NCBI RefSeq assembly: GCF_029243085.1
Contig: NZ_JAQWSS010000037.1
Location: forward strand, 1-44,467
Direction of reading: 5' to 3'
Source of the DNA: Candidatus Thioglobus sp.
GTDB lineage: Bacteria > Pseudomonadota > Gammaproteobacteria > PS1 > Pseudothioglobaceae
Length of the DNA: 44,467 nt
Shown here: positions 10,390-19,036 of the stretch, piece by piece
Layout of the letters: each line of letters begins with the position of its first letter
Position numbering within the stretch: position 1 is the first letter of the stretch
Made by a program: the position numbers and the translations under genes
The notes under the pieces: model-generated
What the model saw: only the letters and a program-made list of their open reading frames with translations
What the model was told of the DNA's origin: nothing
Databases searched by the model: none

Positions 10390-11357
10390 TAGGTATCTTG
10401 TTGTTGTTTTTTAAGTGCTTTCTTCTTTGCCTTAGCAGCAATCATTTGACTGGCATTATCTCCAATATGATCTTCGCCTCTTTTTTCTGCCAATTGAATT
10501 TGCTTTTCTCTTTCACGGTATCGATTCACTTGATCTTCGCTTTTAGATCCATAGCAACGAGGACAAGATACGCCTTTTTCATAATGTTTGTGATTTTTAT
10601 CTTCAGCAGTAATAGGATATCTACAAGCATGGCATTGGTCATATTGACCCTGTTCAAGATTATGTTTTACTGCTACTCGATCATCAAATACAAAACATTC
10701 GCCTTCCCACATGCTGTCTTGTTCAGGCATTTGTTCAAGATACTTAAGAATACCACCATGCAAATGGTATACCGTGTCAAAACCTTGAGTTTTTAAATAG
10801 GCGGTTGATTTTTCACAACGGATACCACCTGTACAGAACATCGCTACTTTCTTGCCCCGATACTGCTCTAAATTATTTTTAGTATACTCTGGAAACTCGC
10901 GAAAGGTTTCCGTACTAGGATTAATAGCTCCTTTAAAGCTGCCAATCTCATATTCATAATTATTTCTAGTGTCTATTAATATAACATCAGGGTCGCTAAT
11001 CAAATCATTCCAATCTTGTGGTGATACGTAAGTGCCAACAGACTCTTTAGGATCAATCCCTGAGACTCCAAGTGTCACAATTTCCTTTTTCAACTTAACT
11101 TTTAAACGCTTAAAAGGAAGCTTATCACTATATGAAAATTTAATTTCTAAATGGTCAAAACGTCCATCTTCATCTAAAAATTTTAAGAAGGCGTCAATAG
11201 AGTCTTGTGTTCCAGCTACAGTGCCATTCAAACCCTCTAAAGCCAATAAAACAGTTCCCTTAATCTCTAAATCAACCATTAACTCACGTAACGGCTCTCT
11301 AAATTTTTCAAAATCATCCAAACGTACAAACTGATATAGAGCGCAAACTGTAAACAT
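10389..11357 (-). CDS. trhO: tRNA uridine-34 hydroxylase TrhO (YceA rhodanese family)
   Basis: TrhO hydroxylates U34 of certain tRNAs, the first step toward cmo5U-type wobble modifications, using molecular oxygen. The 322-residue protein has an acylphosphatase-like N-terminal domain ([14 protein letters not shown]) and a rhodanese domain with the conserved Cys in [12 protein letters not shown]. Its C-terminal region holds paired cysteines (CHACRYP, CPRC) and a Lys-rich tail. Length and order match E. coli YceA. No Shine-Dalgarno site is evident. It heads a minus-strand group with the small methyltransferase and, further on, grxD. Confidence 0.93.
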   Translation of the reverse strand: MFTVCALYQFVRLDDFEKFREPLRELMVDLEIKGTVLLALEGLNGTVAGTQDSIDAFLKFLDEDGRFDHLEIKFSYSDKLPFKRLKVKLKKEIVTLGVSGIDPKESVGTYVSPQDWNDLISDPDVILIDTRNNYEYEIGSFKGAINPSTETFREFPEYTKNNLEQYRGKKVAMFCTGGIRCEKSTAYLKTQGFDTVYHLHGGILKYLEQMPEQDSMWEGECFVFDDRVAVKHNLEQGQYDQCHACRYPITAEDKNHKHYEKGVSCPRCYGSKSEDQVNRYREREKQIQLAEKRGEDHIGDNASQMIAAKAKKKALKKQQQDT

Positions 11358-11383
11358 ACAACTTTAATTAAGAAAAAAAATCT

Positions 11384-11413
11384 ATTTTACCGTAAAGCCA
11401 TAATATCATTGAA
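11384..11413 (-). promoter_or_regulatory. Possible sigma-70 promoter for trhO
   Basis: On the minus strand TTCAAT and TAAAAT are separated by 18 bases, about 30 bases before the trhO start. The -10 box is good and the -35 box is weak. It is the best candidate I see in the divergent trhO-dxs gap. Confidence 0.3.
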
Positions 11414-11430
11414 TAATAAGGTTATTTACC

Positions 11431-11520
11431 ATGATTGCCTTAAAGCATATTATCAGTCAAACTCAACATCCGTATAATAACAGAACCTTTTTTGTAACTA
11501 TTTTTTTTCAATATTGCTAA
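11431..11520 (+). CDS. Candidate 29-codon leader ORF overlapping the dxs start
   Basis: An ATG at 11431 opens a 29-codon frame (starting MIALKHIISQTQ) that ends at TAA 11518-11520, seven bases past the dxs TTG. AAGG nine bases before the ATG could act as a Shine-Dalgarno site, whereas dxs has none. The last part runs over a T8 tract (11501-11508) where a -1 slip, or one extra T, would join this frame to dxs. It may be a coupling or regulatory leader peptide, a dxs N-terminal extension split by a one-base difference, or chance. An ORF this short is expected by chance in AT-rich DNA, so confidence is low. Confidence 0.25.
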   Translation: MIALKHIISQTQHPYNNRTFFVTIFFQYC

Positions 11521-13316
11521 ATTCAATTAAATCTCCTCAAGATATTAAACAACTGGATTTAACCCAGTTGCAATCTCTAGCGGATGAAATTCGTGAATTT
11601 TTGATTGAAAACATTCAAAAAACAGGTGGGCATCTAGCGTCGAACTTAGGCACTGTTGAAATAACGCTGGCCATGCATTATGTATTTAACACACCTAATG
11701 ACAGCTTTGTTTTTGATGTAGGTCATCAAGCTTATACTCATAAAATTCTAACTGGACGTCTTGACAGAATGCATTCTTTACGTCAAAAAGACGGACTGTC
11801 AGGTTTTACCAAGCGTGCTGAAAGCGAGCACGACAGTTTTGGTGCCGGCCACTCTTCCACCTCTATTAGTGCTGCACTTGGCATAGCCATTGCCAATAAC
11901 ATTCTACAAAACCACAATAAATCAATTGCTGTTATTGGCGATGGCGCTTTAACAGGCGGCATGTCGTTTGAGGCACTTAATCATGCTGGTGATTCTGATG
12001 CAGATCTACTGATTATTTTGAATGACAACGATATGAGTATCTCTAAAAATGTCGGCGCCATGAATAAATATTTAACCAAATTAATTTCTGGTAAGACTTA
12101 TTCCACCATGAAAAGCAAATCTTTAGGATTTTTAGAAAAAATGCCAATGGTTCATGAATTTGCTAAGCGATCAGAAGAGCATTTAAAAGGCATGGTATTA
12201 CCAAGTACTCTATTTGAAGAGCTGGGCCTTGATTATTTTGGCCCTATTGATGGACATGATTTACCAACTCTGGTTAAAACATTACAAAACCTAAAGGTTC
12301 AAAATAGGCCGCGTTTATTACATATTATCACCAAAAAAGGCAATGGCCTTGAAAGTGCTGAACAAGACCCTTGCAAATTTCATGGCGTTACACCTTCTGA
12401 AACAACAGCAAGCACCCTGCCAAGTTATAGTAGTGTATTTGGCCAGTGGCTGAACGACACTGCTAGCAATCATACAAACTTAATTGCCATTACACCTGCA
12501 ATGTGTACAGGCTCAGGCATGAGTAAATTTGAACAAAAATTTCCAAATCAATATTTTGATGTTGGCATTGCTGAGCAGCATGCAATTACTTTTGCTGCTG
12601 GTTTGGCGACTCAAGGCTTAAAGCCTATTGTTGCTATTTACTCAACCTTCTTACAACGTGGGTATGATCAGCTTATTCATGATGTTGCCTTACAAGATTT
12701 AAACTTGGTATTTGCCATTGATCGTGCAGGCCTTGTTGGTAGTGATGGTGCTACTCATGCAGGGTGTTTTGATTTAAGTTATTTACGCTGCATCCCCAAC
12801 CTCACCATCATGTCTCCCAGCAATGCCAAACAAATGTATCAAATGTTAAATACAGCATTTAATTCATCTGGTACAGTTTGTGTACGCTACCCTAGAGGTG
12901 CTTCTAATGTTAAAAACTATACAAGTATTGAACAAATAGAAATTGGCAAGGCCGAGGTTATTCGCCGAGGCTCTGATGTTGCCATTCTTGCCTTTGGAAC
13001 CATGCTGGAAGCTGCACTTGATGCAGGCAATAAAATTAATGCGACAGTAGTTGATATGCGTTTTGTGAAGCCACTTGATGAAGCACTACTCATTGAACTG
13101 ACCAATGATCATACTCAATTTATTTCTATTGAAGATAATGCTATCAACGGTGGTGCTGGTAGTGCAATTAGTGAATTTTTACACAATCAAAACCTTTCAA
13201 TCTCGTTAAAAATTCTTGGACTGCCAGATCAGTTTACAGAGCAAGGCTCTCAGACTGAACTTTATCATCTTTACGGCCTGGATGCAGATGGTATTGTCAA
13301 TGCAAGCTATTCATGA
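11514..13316 (+). CDS. dxs: 1-deoxy-D-xylulose-5-phosphate synthase
   Basis: DXS makes DXP from pyruvate and glyceraldehyde 3-phosphate using thiamine diphosphate, the entry step of the MEP isoprenoid pathway. The 600-residue protein shows GGHLASNLGTVE, the VGHQAY segment, the ThDP motif GDGALTGGMS ending in NDN, and the catalytic Glu in GIAEQHAITFAAG. The C-terminal transketolase domain is complete. The TTG at 11514 is the best start because the encoded SIKSPQDIKQL aligns with the usual DXS N-terminus. It lacks a Shine-Dalgarno site and overlaps the short leader ORF. It overlaps the DUF2062 gene by ATGA. ispG lies next on the opposite strand. Confidence 0.96.
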   Translation: MLNSIKSPQDIKQLDLTQLQSLADEIREFLIENIQKTGGHLASNLGTVEITLAMHYVFNTPNDSFVFDVGHQAYTHKILTGRLDRMHSLRQKDGLSGFTKRAESEHDSFGAGHSSTSISAALGIAIANNILQNHNKSIAVIGDGALTGGMSFEALNHAGDSDADLLIILNDNDMSISKNVGAMNKYLTKLISGKTYSTMKSKSLGFLEKMPMVHEFAKRSEEHLKGMVLPSTLFEELGLDYFGPIDGHDLPTLVKTLQNLKVQNRPRLLHIITKKGNGLESAEQDPCKFHGVTPSETTASTLPSYSSVFGQWLNDTASNHTNLIAITPAMCTGSGMSKFEQKFPNQYFDVGIAEQHAITFAAGLATQGLKPIVAIYSTFLQRGYDQLIHDVALQDLNLVFAIDRAGLVGSDGATHAGCFDLSYLRCIPNLTIMSPSNAKQMYQMLNTAFNSSGTVCVRYPRGASNVKNYTSIEQIEIGKAEVIRRGSDVAILAFGTMLEAALDAGNKINATVVDMRFVKPLDEALLIELTNDHTQFISIEDNAINGGAGSAISEFLHNQNLSISLKILGLPDQFTEQGSQTELYHLYGLDADGIVNASYS

Positions 13317-13801
13317 AGAAAATACTTAAACGTTACAGTCCTAATGCAGGTGATATTAAAAAGCATAAGCGCCTAGGCTGGTTAAGTGAACACTTGCATG
13401 ATCCTAGTTTGTGGAACTTTAATCGAAAATCAATTTCTAAAGCGTTTGCAGTAGGTCTTTTCTGTGCCTTTATCCCAGTGCCATTTCAAATGCTATTAGC
13501 AGCGCCAGTGGCTGTTATTGTGAGTGCCAATCTACCCTTATCAATTGCATTAGTGTGGATTACCAATCCAATTACCATGGCACCTATCTATTATGGATGC
13601 TATAAGTTAGGCGCTTGGCTATTGGGTGTACAAATAGAATCTGACTTTGTAGTGTCACCAGAATATATCTGGCAAGTCTTTGATACCATTTGGCAGCCGT
13701 TTTTATTAGGTTGTTTGATTGTATCTACATTAAGCTCGATCATTGGATACTTTGGCATACAGTTAATTTACCGCTATCGCGTTTATCGGCGTCTTCGCTA
13801 A
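13313..13801 (+). CDS. DUF2062 domain membrane protein
   Basis: A 162-residue protein with the DUF2062 layout: a basic N-terminus (KKILKRYSPNAGDIKKHKRLGWLSEHL) followed by hydrophobic segments around residues 45-75 and 120-150. The conserved stretches SISKAFAVGLFCAFIP and TNPITMAPIYYGCYKLG are clear. The family sits in the inner membrane and has no established function. The start codon overlaps the dxs stop (ATGA), so expression is probably coupled to dxs. Its stop codon directly abuts the ispG stop on the other strand, leaving no intergenic base. Confidence 0.88.
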   Translation: MKKILKRYSPNAGDIKKHKRLGWLSEHLHDPSLWNFNRKSISKAFAVGLFCAFIPVPFQMLLAAPVAVIVSANLPLSIALVWITNPITMAPIYYGCYKLGAWLLGVQIESDFVVSPEYIWQVFDTIWQPFLLGCLIVSTLSSIIGYFGIQLIYRYRVYRRLR

Positions 13802-14890
13802 CTATAAATTGTCTAAATTAAGCTTTAGCTGAGCTCTAATTTTCTCTTCTAGAGCGTCCACTAGGTTTTCATTAGTCACTTTTGTGTAAGTTTTTCCATC
13901 GACATACATCAAATTTGGTTCACCACCTGTTAAACCCACTGATACTGCTTTTGCTTCACCAGGGCCATTAACCACACAACCAATAACTGCCGCATCAATC
14001 GGCTCATTAATATCTTCTAGGCGCGCTTCTAGCTCGTTAACTACCTTTACGACATCGAATTTTTGACGTGAACATGAAGGACAAGCAATTAAATTAACGC
14101 CCTTCTGTCTTAACCCTAAGGATTTAAGAATATCAAAGCCAACACGCACTTCATCAACAGGATCAGAAGCTAGAGAAACACGAATGGTGTCACCGATACC
14201 CTCTGCTAATAACAAACCTAAGCCTATGGCAGATTTAACCGTGCCTGAACGTAATGAACCTGCCTCAGTAATACCTAAATGTAGTGGGTTATCAATTTGA
14301 GAAGCCAGCTGTTTATAAGCAAATACCGTCATAAAGATTTCACTAGCCTTAAGAGATATTTTATAGTTATCAAAATTAAGTCGATCTAAGATGTCGATAT
14401 GTCGAAAAGCTGACTCTACCATCGCCTCAGGTGTTGGTTCAGTATACTTCTTTTGCAGATCCTTTTCGAGTGAGCCTGCATTAACACCAATCCTAATCGG
14501 AATACCATGATCTTTGGCTGAGGCCACCACTTCACGAACTCGATCTTCACGGCCAATATTGCCAGGATTTATGCGTAAACAATCAGCCCCATATTCTGCT
14601 ACCTTGAGTGCAATTTTATAATCAAAATGAATGTCAGTAATGAGTGGAATATTAGCTTGCTTTTTAATTTCTTTAAAGGCTTCTGCCGCCTCCATCGTAG
14701 GTACAGAAACCCGCACCAAGTCAGCACCAGCATTCTCAATTGCTTTGATTTGTTGTACTGTTGCTTCAACATCTGTTGTTTGTGTATTTGTCATACTTTG
14801 AACTGAGATTGGTGCATCGCCCCCAATAGCTACATTGCCAACAAAAATTTGACGGGATTTTCTTCTAGTTATCGTATGTATTGGCTTCAT
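13802..14890 (-). CDS. ispG: 4-hydroxy-3-methylbut-2-enyl diphosphate synthase (IspG)
   Basis: IspG reduces MEcPP to HMBPP in the MEP pathway with a [4Fe-4S] cluster. The 362-residue protein starts with the family segment [17 protein letters not shown]. It keeps the cluster cysteines in IACPSCSRQ and [10 protein letters not shown], with the catalytic Glu in the latter. The TIM-barrel region includes [14 protein letters not shown] and [10 protein letters not shown]. It overlaps the upstream 100-residue membrane protein by four bases (ATGA). The order rlmN - membrane protein - ispG recalls the common gammaproteobacterial rlmN-pilF-rodZ-ispG cluster with pilF missing. Confidence 0.97.
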   Translation of the reverse strand: MKPIHTITRRKSRQIFVGNVAIGGDAPISVQSMTNTQTTDVEATVQQIKAIENAGADLVRVSVPTMEAAEAFKEIKKQANIPLITDIHFDYKIALKVAEYGADCLRINPGNIGREDRVREVVASAKDHGIPIRIGVNAGSLEKDLQKKYTEPTPEAMVESAFRHIDILDRLNFDNYKISLKASEIFMTVFAYKQLASQIDNPLHLGITEAGSLRSGTVKSAIGLGLLLAEGIGDTIRVSLASDPVDEVRVGFDILKSLGLRQKGVNLIACPSCSRQKFDVVKVVNELEARLEDINEPIDAAVIGCVVNGPGEAKAVSVGLTGGEPNLMYVDGKTYTKVTNENLVDALEEKIRAQLKLNLDNL

Positions 14891-15189
14891 TGCTGTTCAA
14901 ATGTTTGAATAAGTTCATCTAGTCCTTTGTCACTTTTGACTCGAGAGTCAATCTTGGGCTGATAGGTTTGGTTAGATTTAATTATAATACTACTATTAGT
15001 AGTAACGGTTGGCTTTTCACCTTTACTAATCACAATTAAGGTTTTGCTATTAGCCTCTTGAGTGAACGTTGAAAGGTTTTGAACAATAGTATATAAGACT
15101 ATTAATACAATAGTTAAGCCTAAAATCCAGATCATTAATTTAGGCTTCTTTTTAGTTTTTCGGGGATAGTAGTCAATTCCGTCTAGCAT
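14887..15189 (-). CDS. Unrecognised single-pass membrane protein
   Basis: I do not recognise this 100-residue protein. A short basic cytosolic N-terminus ([11 protein letters not shown]) precedes one transmembrane segment at about residues 18-39 ([19 protein letters not shown]). A polar, Thr/Ser/Lys-rich tail follows that would lie in the periplasm. It overlaps rlmN by 17 bases upstream and ispG by four downstream, so it is surely part of that operon. In related genomes rodZ occupies this spot. RodZ also has one TM segment, but its N-terminal helix-turn-helix is absent here, so a RodZ relationship is positional speculation. Confidence 0.65.
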   Translation of the reverse strand: MLDGIDYYPRKTKKKPKLMIWILGLTIVLIVLYTIVQNLSTFTQEANSKTLIVISKGEKPTVTTNSSIIIKSNQTYQPKIDSRVKSDKGLDELIQTFEQQ

Positions 15190-16246
15190 CAGTACGCTTA
15201 GTTTTATCTTTAACTTTACCAGCTAATTGACCGCATGCTGCGTCAACATCTTCTCCCCGTGTACGACGAGTCATTGTACGAATACCTTGCGAAAACAAAA
15301 TATTTTGAAACTTCTCAATCGTCCTGACACTAGATACTTGATATTCTGATTGAGGGAAAGGGTTAAATGGAATTAAATTAACCTTAGCAGATACGCCTTT
15401 TAATAATTTAGCCAACTGTTCGGCGTGCTGCTGGGAATCATTCACACCTTTGAGCATAACATATTCAAACAAAATATGACGCTCTTGCGTGCCAGCATTC
15501 AGATAGACATCGCAAGCTCGCATTAACTCTTTAATAGGATATTTCTTATTAATGGGTACCAGCTCATCACGTAGATCATCGGTTGGCGCGTGTAGAGAAA
15601 TTGCCAAACTGACTGGCACCCTCTCACTCATTCGCTCCAATGCAGGCACAACACCTGAACTAGAAATAGTCACTTTTCGGCGAGACAATCCAAAGGATAA
15701 ATCATCTAACAATAAATCACAAGCACTATAAACTGCCTCCTCATTAAGCATCGGTTCACCCATACCCATAAATACGACATTAGAAATTCGCTTGCCACTT
15801 GACGTTAAATGCAAATTAGCAATTAAAACTTGAGCAATGATTTCCGCTGTTGATAGATTTCGATTAAAGCCTTGATAACCAGTTGAGCAAAATGTACAAG
15901 CTAAGGCGCAACCTACTTGAGAAGAGATACATAAAGTGCCGCGATCTTTTTCAGGAATATAGACCATTTCAACATTGTTTTCACTGCCCATGTCAATCAC
16001 CCACTTCACTACCCCATCAAGCGCATGATTCTTACTTACTACTGTAGGAAAATCAATGCAAGCTATTTCAGTTAACTGCTCTCTAAGCTTTTTACTTAGA
16101 TTAAGCATTTGATTAAAATCAAATACATGATCTTTATAAATCCATTTCATTATTTGCTTAGTACGATAAGGCTTTTCACCCAATTTAGCAAAAAAATCGT
16201 TCAGAGCTTGTTGGTTATAATTTAATAGATTTTGCTTCTCGTTCAT
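15173..16246 (-). CDS. rlmN: Dual-specificity 23S rRNA/tRNA methyltransferase RlmN
   Basis: RlmN is a radical-SAM enzyme that adds a C2 methyl group to A2503 of 23S rRNA and A37 of some tRNAs. The radical-SAM cluster motif is CALACTFC (CxxxCxxC). The methyl-carrying cysteine near the C-terminus is in DVDAACGQLAG. I chose the ATG at 16246 (MNEKQNLL), giving 357 residues. The ORF-track start at 16261 is a TTG that adds only MTIFI before it. Neither has a clear Shine-Dalgarno site. It leads the rlmN - membrane protein - ispG operon. Confidence 0.95.
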   Translation of the reverse strand: MNEKQNLLNYNQQALNDFFAKLGEKPYRTKQIMKWIYKDHVFDFNQMLNLSKKLREQLTEIACIDFPTVVSKNHALDGVVKWVIDMGSENNVEMVYIPEKDRGTLCISSQVGCALACTFCSTGYQGFNRNLSTAEIIAQVLIANLHLTSSGKRISNVVFMGMGEPMLNEEAVYSACDLLLDDLSFGLSRRKVTISSSGVVPALERMSERVPVSLAISLHAPTDDLRDELVPINKKYPIKELMRACDVYLNAGTQERHILFEYVMLKGVNDSQQHAEQLAKLLKGVSAKVNLIPFNPFPQSEYQVSSVRTIEKFQNILFSQGIRTMTRRTRGEDVDAACGQLAGKVKDKTKRTDARRN

Positions 16247-16320
16247 AATAAAAATAGTCAAGAAAAAAGTATATTAATTTTACAAGATAAGCTTGCACTA
16301 CTCAGAAAATATTTAGACGT

Positions 16321-16342
16321 AAAAAAAGCACCCGAAGGTGCC
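16321..16342 (-). terminator. UUCG-tetraloop intrinsic terminator after HU
   Basis: On the minus strand GCACC-TTCG-GGTGC is followed by seven Ts. This is a textbook Rho-independent terminator with the extra-stable UUCG loop, 25 bases past the HU stop. It separates HU from rlmN. Confidence 0.9.
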
Positions 16343-16366
16343 TTTTATCAATTAACAATGAATTAA

Positions 16367-16642
16367 TTAACCGTTAACTGCATCTTTAAGGGCTTTACCC
16401 GCTTTAAATGCAGCTACTTTAGAAGCAGCAATTTGAATTGTGTCGCCTGTTTGTGGGTTGCGACCTGTACGTGCAGCGCGATCTCTAACCACAAATGAAC
16501 CAAAACCTGTTAGCTGAACACCATCACCACCAGCCATGGCGCTCGTAATTGCGTCAGTCGTTGCATTAAGTGCACGACCTGCATCTGCCTTTGATAAATT
16601 TGCTGCTGATGCAATTGCATCAATTAATTCTGATTTGTTCAT
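16367..16642 (-). CDS. hupB: DNA-binding protein HU
   Basis: HU is a small nucleoid protein that bends and compacts DNA as a dimer. The mature frame is [11 protein letters not shown]..., 91 residues, with the DNA-binding arm [17 protein letters not shown]. The ORF-track version begins 24 codons earlier, but the extra residues are unlike HU and the internal ATG follows a GAGGGG ribosome-binding site, so I use 16642. It has its own promoter and a UUCG terminator, so it is a single-gene unit. IHF subunits are close relatives, but the sequence fits HU better; alpha versus beta cannot be decided. Confidence 0.93.
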   Translation of the reverse strand: MNKSELIDAIASAANLSKADAGRALNATTDAITSAMAGGDGVQLTGFGSFVVRDRAARTGRNPQTGDTIQIAASKVAAFKAGKALKDAVNG

Positions 16643-16723
16643 ATTTCCCCTCGATATACTAAAAAAATTAAATTTTGATTGATGACAAACTAAATAGAGT
16701 TCAGTTTGTAACAATTAGCATTT

Positions 16724-16753
16724 ATTATAAAATAAAAAAACCTGTTAAATCAA
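16724..16753 (-). promoter_or_regulatory. Sigma-70 promoter for HU
   Basis: On the minus strand TTGATT and a perfect TATAAT are separated by 18 bases. They lie about 80 bases upstream of the HU start and just downstream of the smpB stop. This explains how the short HU gene can be strongly expressed on its own. Confidence 0.6.
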
Positions 16754-16788
16754 GCGTTTGCAAAAAAAAAACAAGCTAGCATTTCGAC

Positions 16789-17274
16789 CTATTTATTCAT
16801 TTCTTTTAACGTTCTTTGCTTATCTCTCTGCCAATCTCTAGACTTAACATCTTGACGCTTATCATGCGCTTTTTTACCTTTAGCAACGCCAATCTCAAGC
16901 TTAACACGACCGCGCTTCCAATACATTTTTAACGGCACGACAGTTGCGCCTTTTTGTTCAATTTTTTCTCGAAGTCGGTTAATTTCCAAACGATTAAGTA
17001 ATAATTTTCTAGTGCGTGTAGGATCAGGGTTTACATGAGTGGAGGCACTTTGCAAAGCTGAGATATGCGCACCAAATAAAAACATTTCTCTATTTTTTAT
17101 AATGACATAACTTTCTTTAATTTGGACTTTGTTTTCACGCAGGCTTTTTACCTCCCAACCCTCTAAAGAAAGTCCAGCTTCAAGTGTTTGTTCGATAAAA
17201 TAGTCATGACGTGCTTTTTTATTCAGTACGATCGTATTCGAACTTGTTTTAGATTTTTTGGATTTTTTTGCCAT
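16789..17274 (-). CDS. smpB: SsrA (tmRNA)-binding protein SmpB
   Basis: SmpB binds tmRNA and works with it in trans-translation to rescue stalled ribosomes. The 161-residue protein shows [33 protein letters not shown] and a basic C-terminal tail ([20 protein letters not shown]) that enters the mRNA channel. The Lys/Ser-rich N-terminal extension is usual. Its start codon overlaps that of the divergent ratA by two bases, so its ribosome-binding site (AGAGAG, in the ratA coding region) and probably its promoter lie inside ratA. The tmRNA gene is not in the window. Confidence 0.97.
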   Translation of the reverse strand: MAKKSKKSKTSSNTIVLNKKARHDYFIEQTLEAGLSLEGWEVKSLRENKVQIKESYVIIKNREMFLFGAHISALQSASTHVNPDPTRTRKLLLNRLEINRLREKIEQKGATVVPLKMYWKRGRVKLEIGVAKGKKAHDKRQDVKSRDWQRDKQRTLKEMNK

Positions 17275-17701
17275 GCATCAACTCTCTAAAAGTGCTCTTG
17301 TGCCTTATTCAGCTGAGCAAATGTACCAATTGGTTAATCAAGTTGACGATTATCCAAAATTTCTCAACTGGTGCTCAGGTGCCTCTATTTTAAAGCAAAC
17401 TAGCGGGCAAATCATAGCCTCGGTTGAGATTAATAAAGCTGGATTAAATCAAAGTTTTACTACTATTAATACACTTACATTAAATCAACGAATTGATATG
17501 AGTCTTAAAGAAGGGCTGTTTAAACAACTCAATGGCGCTTGGATATTTACCAAACTTAATGATAATGCGTGTAAAGTTGAGCTTAATCTAAGCTTTAGCT
17601 TTTCTTCTAAAATAGTTGATATGGCAATCTCGCCCATATTTACCAATATTGCCAATTCTCAGCTAGAAGCTTTTATTGCTAGAGCCAAGGTAGTTTATTG
17701 A
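17273..17701 (+). CDS. ratA: RatA family START-domain protein
   Basis: A 142-residue START/polyketide-cyclase fold protein matching RatA (YfjG): [24 protein letters not shown] is nearly the E. coli N-terminus. E. coli RatA has been described as a toxin that blocks 70S ribosome assembly; relatives are linked to coenzyme Q binding (Coq10-like). The ORF-track start is a TTG five codons upstream, but the ATG at 17273 matches the family start. The stop overlaps the rluE ATG (TGATG). The smpB-ratA divergent pairing is common in gammaproteobacteria, though usually with a spacer. The ratB partner seen in E. coli is absent; rluE follows instead. Confidence 0.9.
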   Translation: MHQLSKSALVPYSAEQMYQLVNQVDDYPKFLNWCSGASILKQTSGQIIASVEINKAGLNQSFTTINTLTLNQRIDMSLKEGLFKQLNGAWIFTKLNDNACKVELNLSFSFSSKIVDMAISPIFTNIANSQLEAFIARAKVVY

Positions 17702-18225
17702 TGCTGTATGCTTTTAACAAGCCTTTTGGCGTCTTGTGTCAATTCAGTGGCGAAGGCGATACACTGGCTAATTATATTACTACTAAAAATATCTATCCAG
17801 CAGGAAGGCTTGATAAAGATTCTGAAGGTCTATTGTTGTTAACGGATGATGGAAAACTTCAGCACAAAATCTCACATCCTAAATTTGACAAAGAAAAAAC
17901 CTATGTTGTTCAAGTTGACGGTCAAATAACTAACGATGCCATTCATCAGCTTTGTCATGGCGTTAAGCTCAAAGACGGTCTAACTAAGCCTGCTAAAGCA
18001 GCTATTATCGACGAACCAGACTGGATCTGGCCTAGAACCCCTGCAGTTAGATATCGAAAAGACATTCCCACTTCTTGGATTCAACTAATAATCACTGAAG
18101 GTAAAAATCGCCAAGTAAGACGTATGACGGCTCATGTTGGATTTCCAACCTTACGCCTAATTAGAACTCAAATTGGTGATTGGTCTTTAAATAATCTTGA
18201 TTCAGGAAACTATGAATCCCTTTGA
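17701..18225 (+). CDS. rluE: 23S rRNA pseudouridine synthase, RluE type
   Basis: A 174-residue RsuA/RluB/E/F-family pseudouridine synthase. The catalytic Asp is in PAGRLDKDSEGLLLLTDDG. The segment SWIQLIITEGKNRQVRRMTAHVGFPTLRLIR is typical of RluE, which modifies U2457 of 23S rRNA in E. coli. There is no N-terminal S4 domain, as expected for RluE. The ATG at 17701 overlaps the ratA stop; the ORF-track TTG three bases earlier is less likely. The last 14 bases overlap the next gene, so ratA, rluE and the DUF455 gene form one operon. Confidence 0.9.
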   Translation: MLYAFNKPFGVLCQFSGEGDTLANYITTKNIYPAGRLDKDSEGLLLLTDDGKLQHKISHPKFDKEKTYVVQVDGQITNDAIHQLCHGVKLKDGLTKPAKAAIIDEPDWIWPRTPAVRYRKDIPTSWIQLIITEGKNRQVRRMTAHVGFPTLRLIRTQIGDWSLNNLDSGNYESL

Positions 18226-19000
18226 ATTAAGCTATAACGCACTAATGTGTACCAGTATTGTTGAAAAAATTGACTTGGTTGATCAGCTTCAGGAATTAAA
18301 AAATAAAAAATCCCTTAATTTTCAATCAACCTATAGTATTAATCCCGTTGAACATCCCGGACGACCCATTAAACCAACACTAGCCAGATTTAATTCTATG
18401 CCAAAAAGAGGTAAATCTGATCTTGGATTTATTGAAACCATTCATGCAATTTGCCATATTGAATTTAACGCAATAAATCTAGCACTAGATGCAGCTTACC
18501 GCTTTAGAAATATGCCAGCCCAGTTTTATCAAGACTGGATTCAAGTGGCTTTTGAAGAGTCACAACATTTTCAATTACTAAACAATTATCTAATAGAGCT
18601 TGGGTATCAATATGGAGATTTTCATGGGCATAATGGCTTGTGGAAAATGACGCATGAAACCAATTATGATGTATTGGCAAGAATGGCATTAGTGCCTAGA
18701 GTATTAGAAGCCAGGGGGCTGGACGCCACTCCTAAAATTCAAAAACGATTTAAAAAATCTAAGTTTACAGCCATGGTTGATTTATTAGATATCATCTTTA
18801 ATGATGAAATTGGTCATGTGAAGATTGGCAACTTTTGGTTTCATTATTTATGTCAAGAGCGAAAATTAGATCCGATGATTACTTTTGATCAAATGATCCA
18901 GCGACATATTGGCGAAGATTTACGCGGCCCGTTTAATCTTGAAGCAAGAAAATTAGCAAATTTCAATTTGTCGGAAATCAACTATCTAAAAGCACTCTAA
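18212..19000 (+). CDS. DUF455 family ferritin-like protein
   Basis: A 262-residue helical protein of the DUF455 ferritin-like family, function unknown. Candidate di-iron ligands come in ferritin-like order: ICHIEFNAI, FEESQHF, RVLEARGLD and FNDEIGHVKIG. The ATG at 18212 follows an AGGAA site, which is why I prefer it to the ORF-track TTG at 18197. It overlaps rluE by 14 bases. Members resemble diiron hydroxylases such as MiaE in overall form. The neighbouring rRNA-modification gene invites an RNA-modification guess, but nothing in the sequence proves it. Confidence 0.85.
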   Translation: MNPFELSYNALMCTSIVEKIDLVDQLQELKNKKSLNFQSTYSINPVEHPGRPIKPTLARFNSMPKRGKSDLGFIETIHAICHIEFNAINLALDAAYRFRNMPAQFYQDWIQVAFEESQHFQLLNNYLIELGYQYGDFHGHNGLWKMTHETNYDVLARMALVPRVLEARGLDATPKIQKRFKKSKFTAMVDLLDIIFNDEIGHVKIGNFWFHYLCQERKLDPMITFDQMIQRHIGEDLRGPFNLEARKLANFNLSEINYLKAL

Positions 19001-19036
19001 CTTGTACTATATCTACCTTAGAAAATCAATTAAAAG

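Noticed and set aside
10398-10796. 132-residue plus-strand ORF
   Set aside because: It is fully antisense to trhO, which has all family motifs; the peptide is a low-complexity shadow.
16367-16714. Longer 115-residue HU reading frame from the ORF track
   Set aside because: The first 24 residues do not resemble HU, and the internal ATG has a good GAGGGG site.
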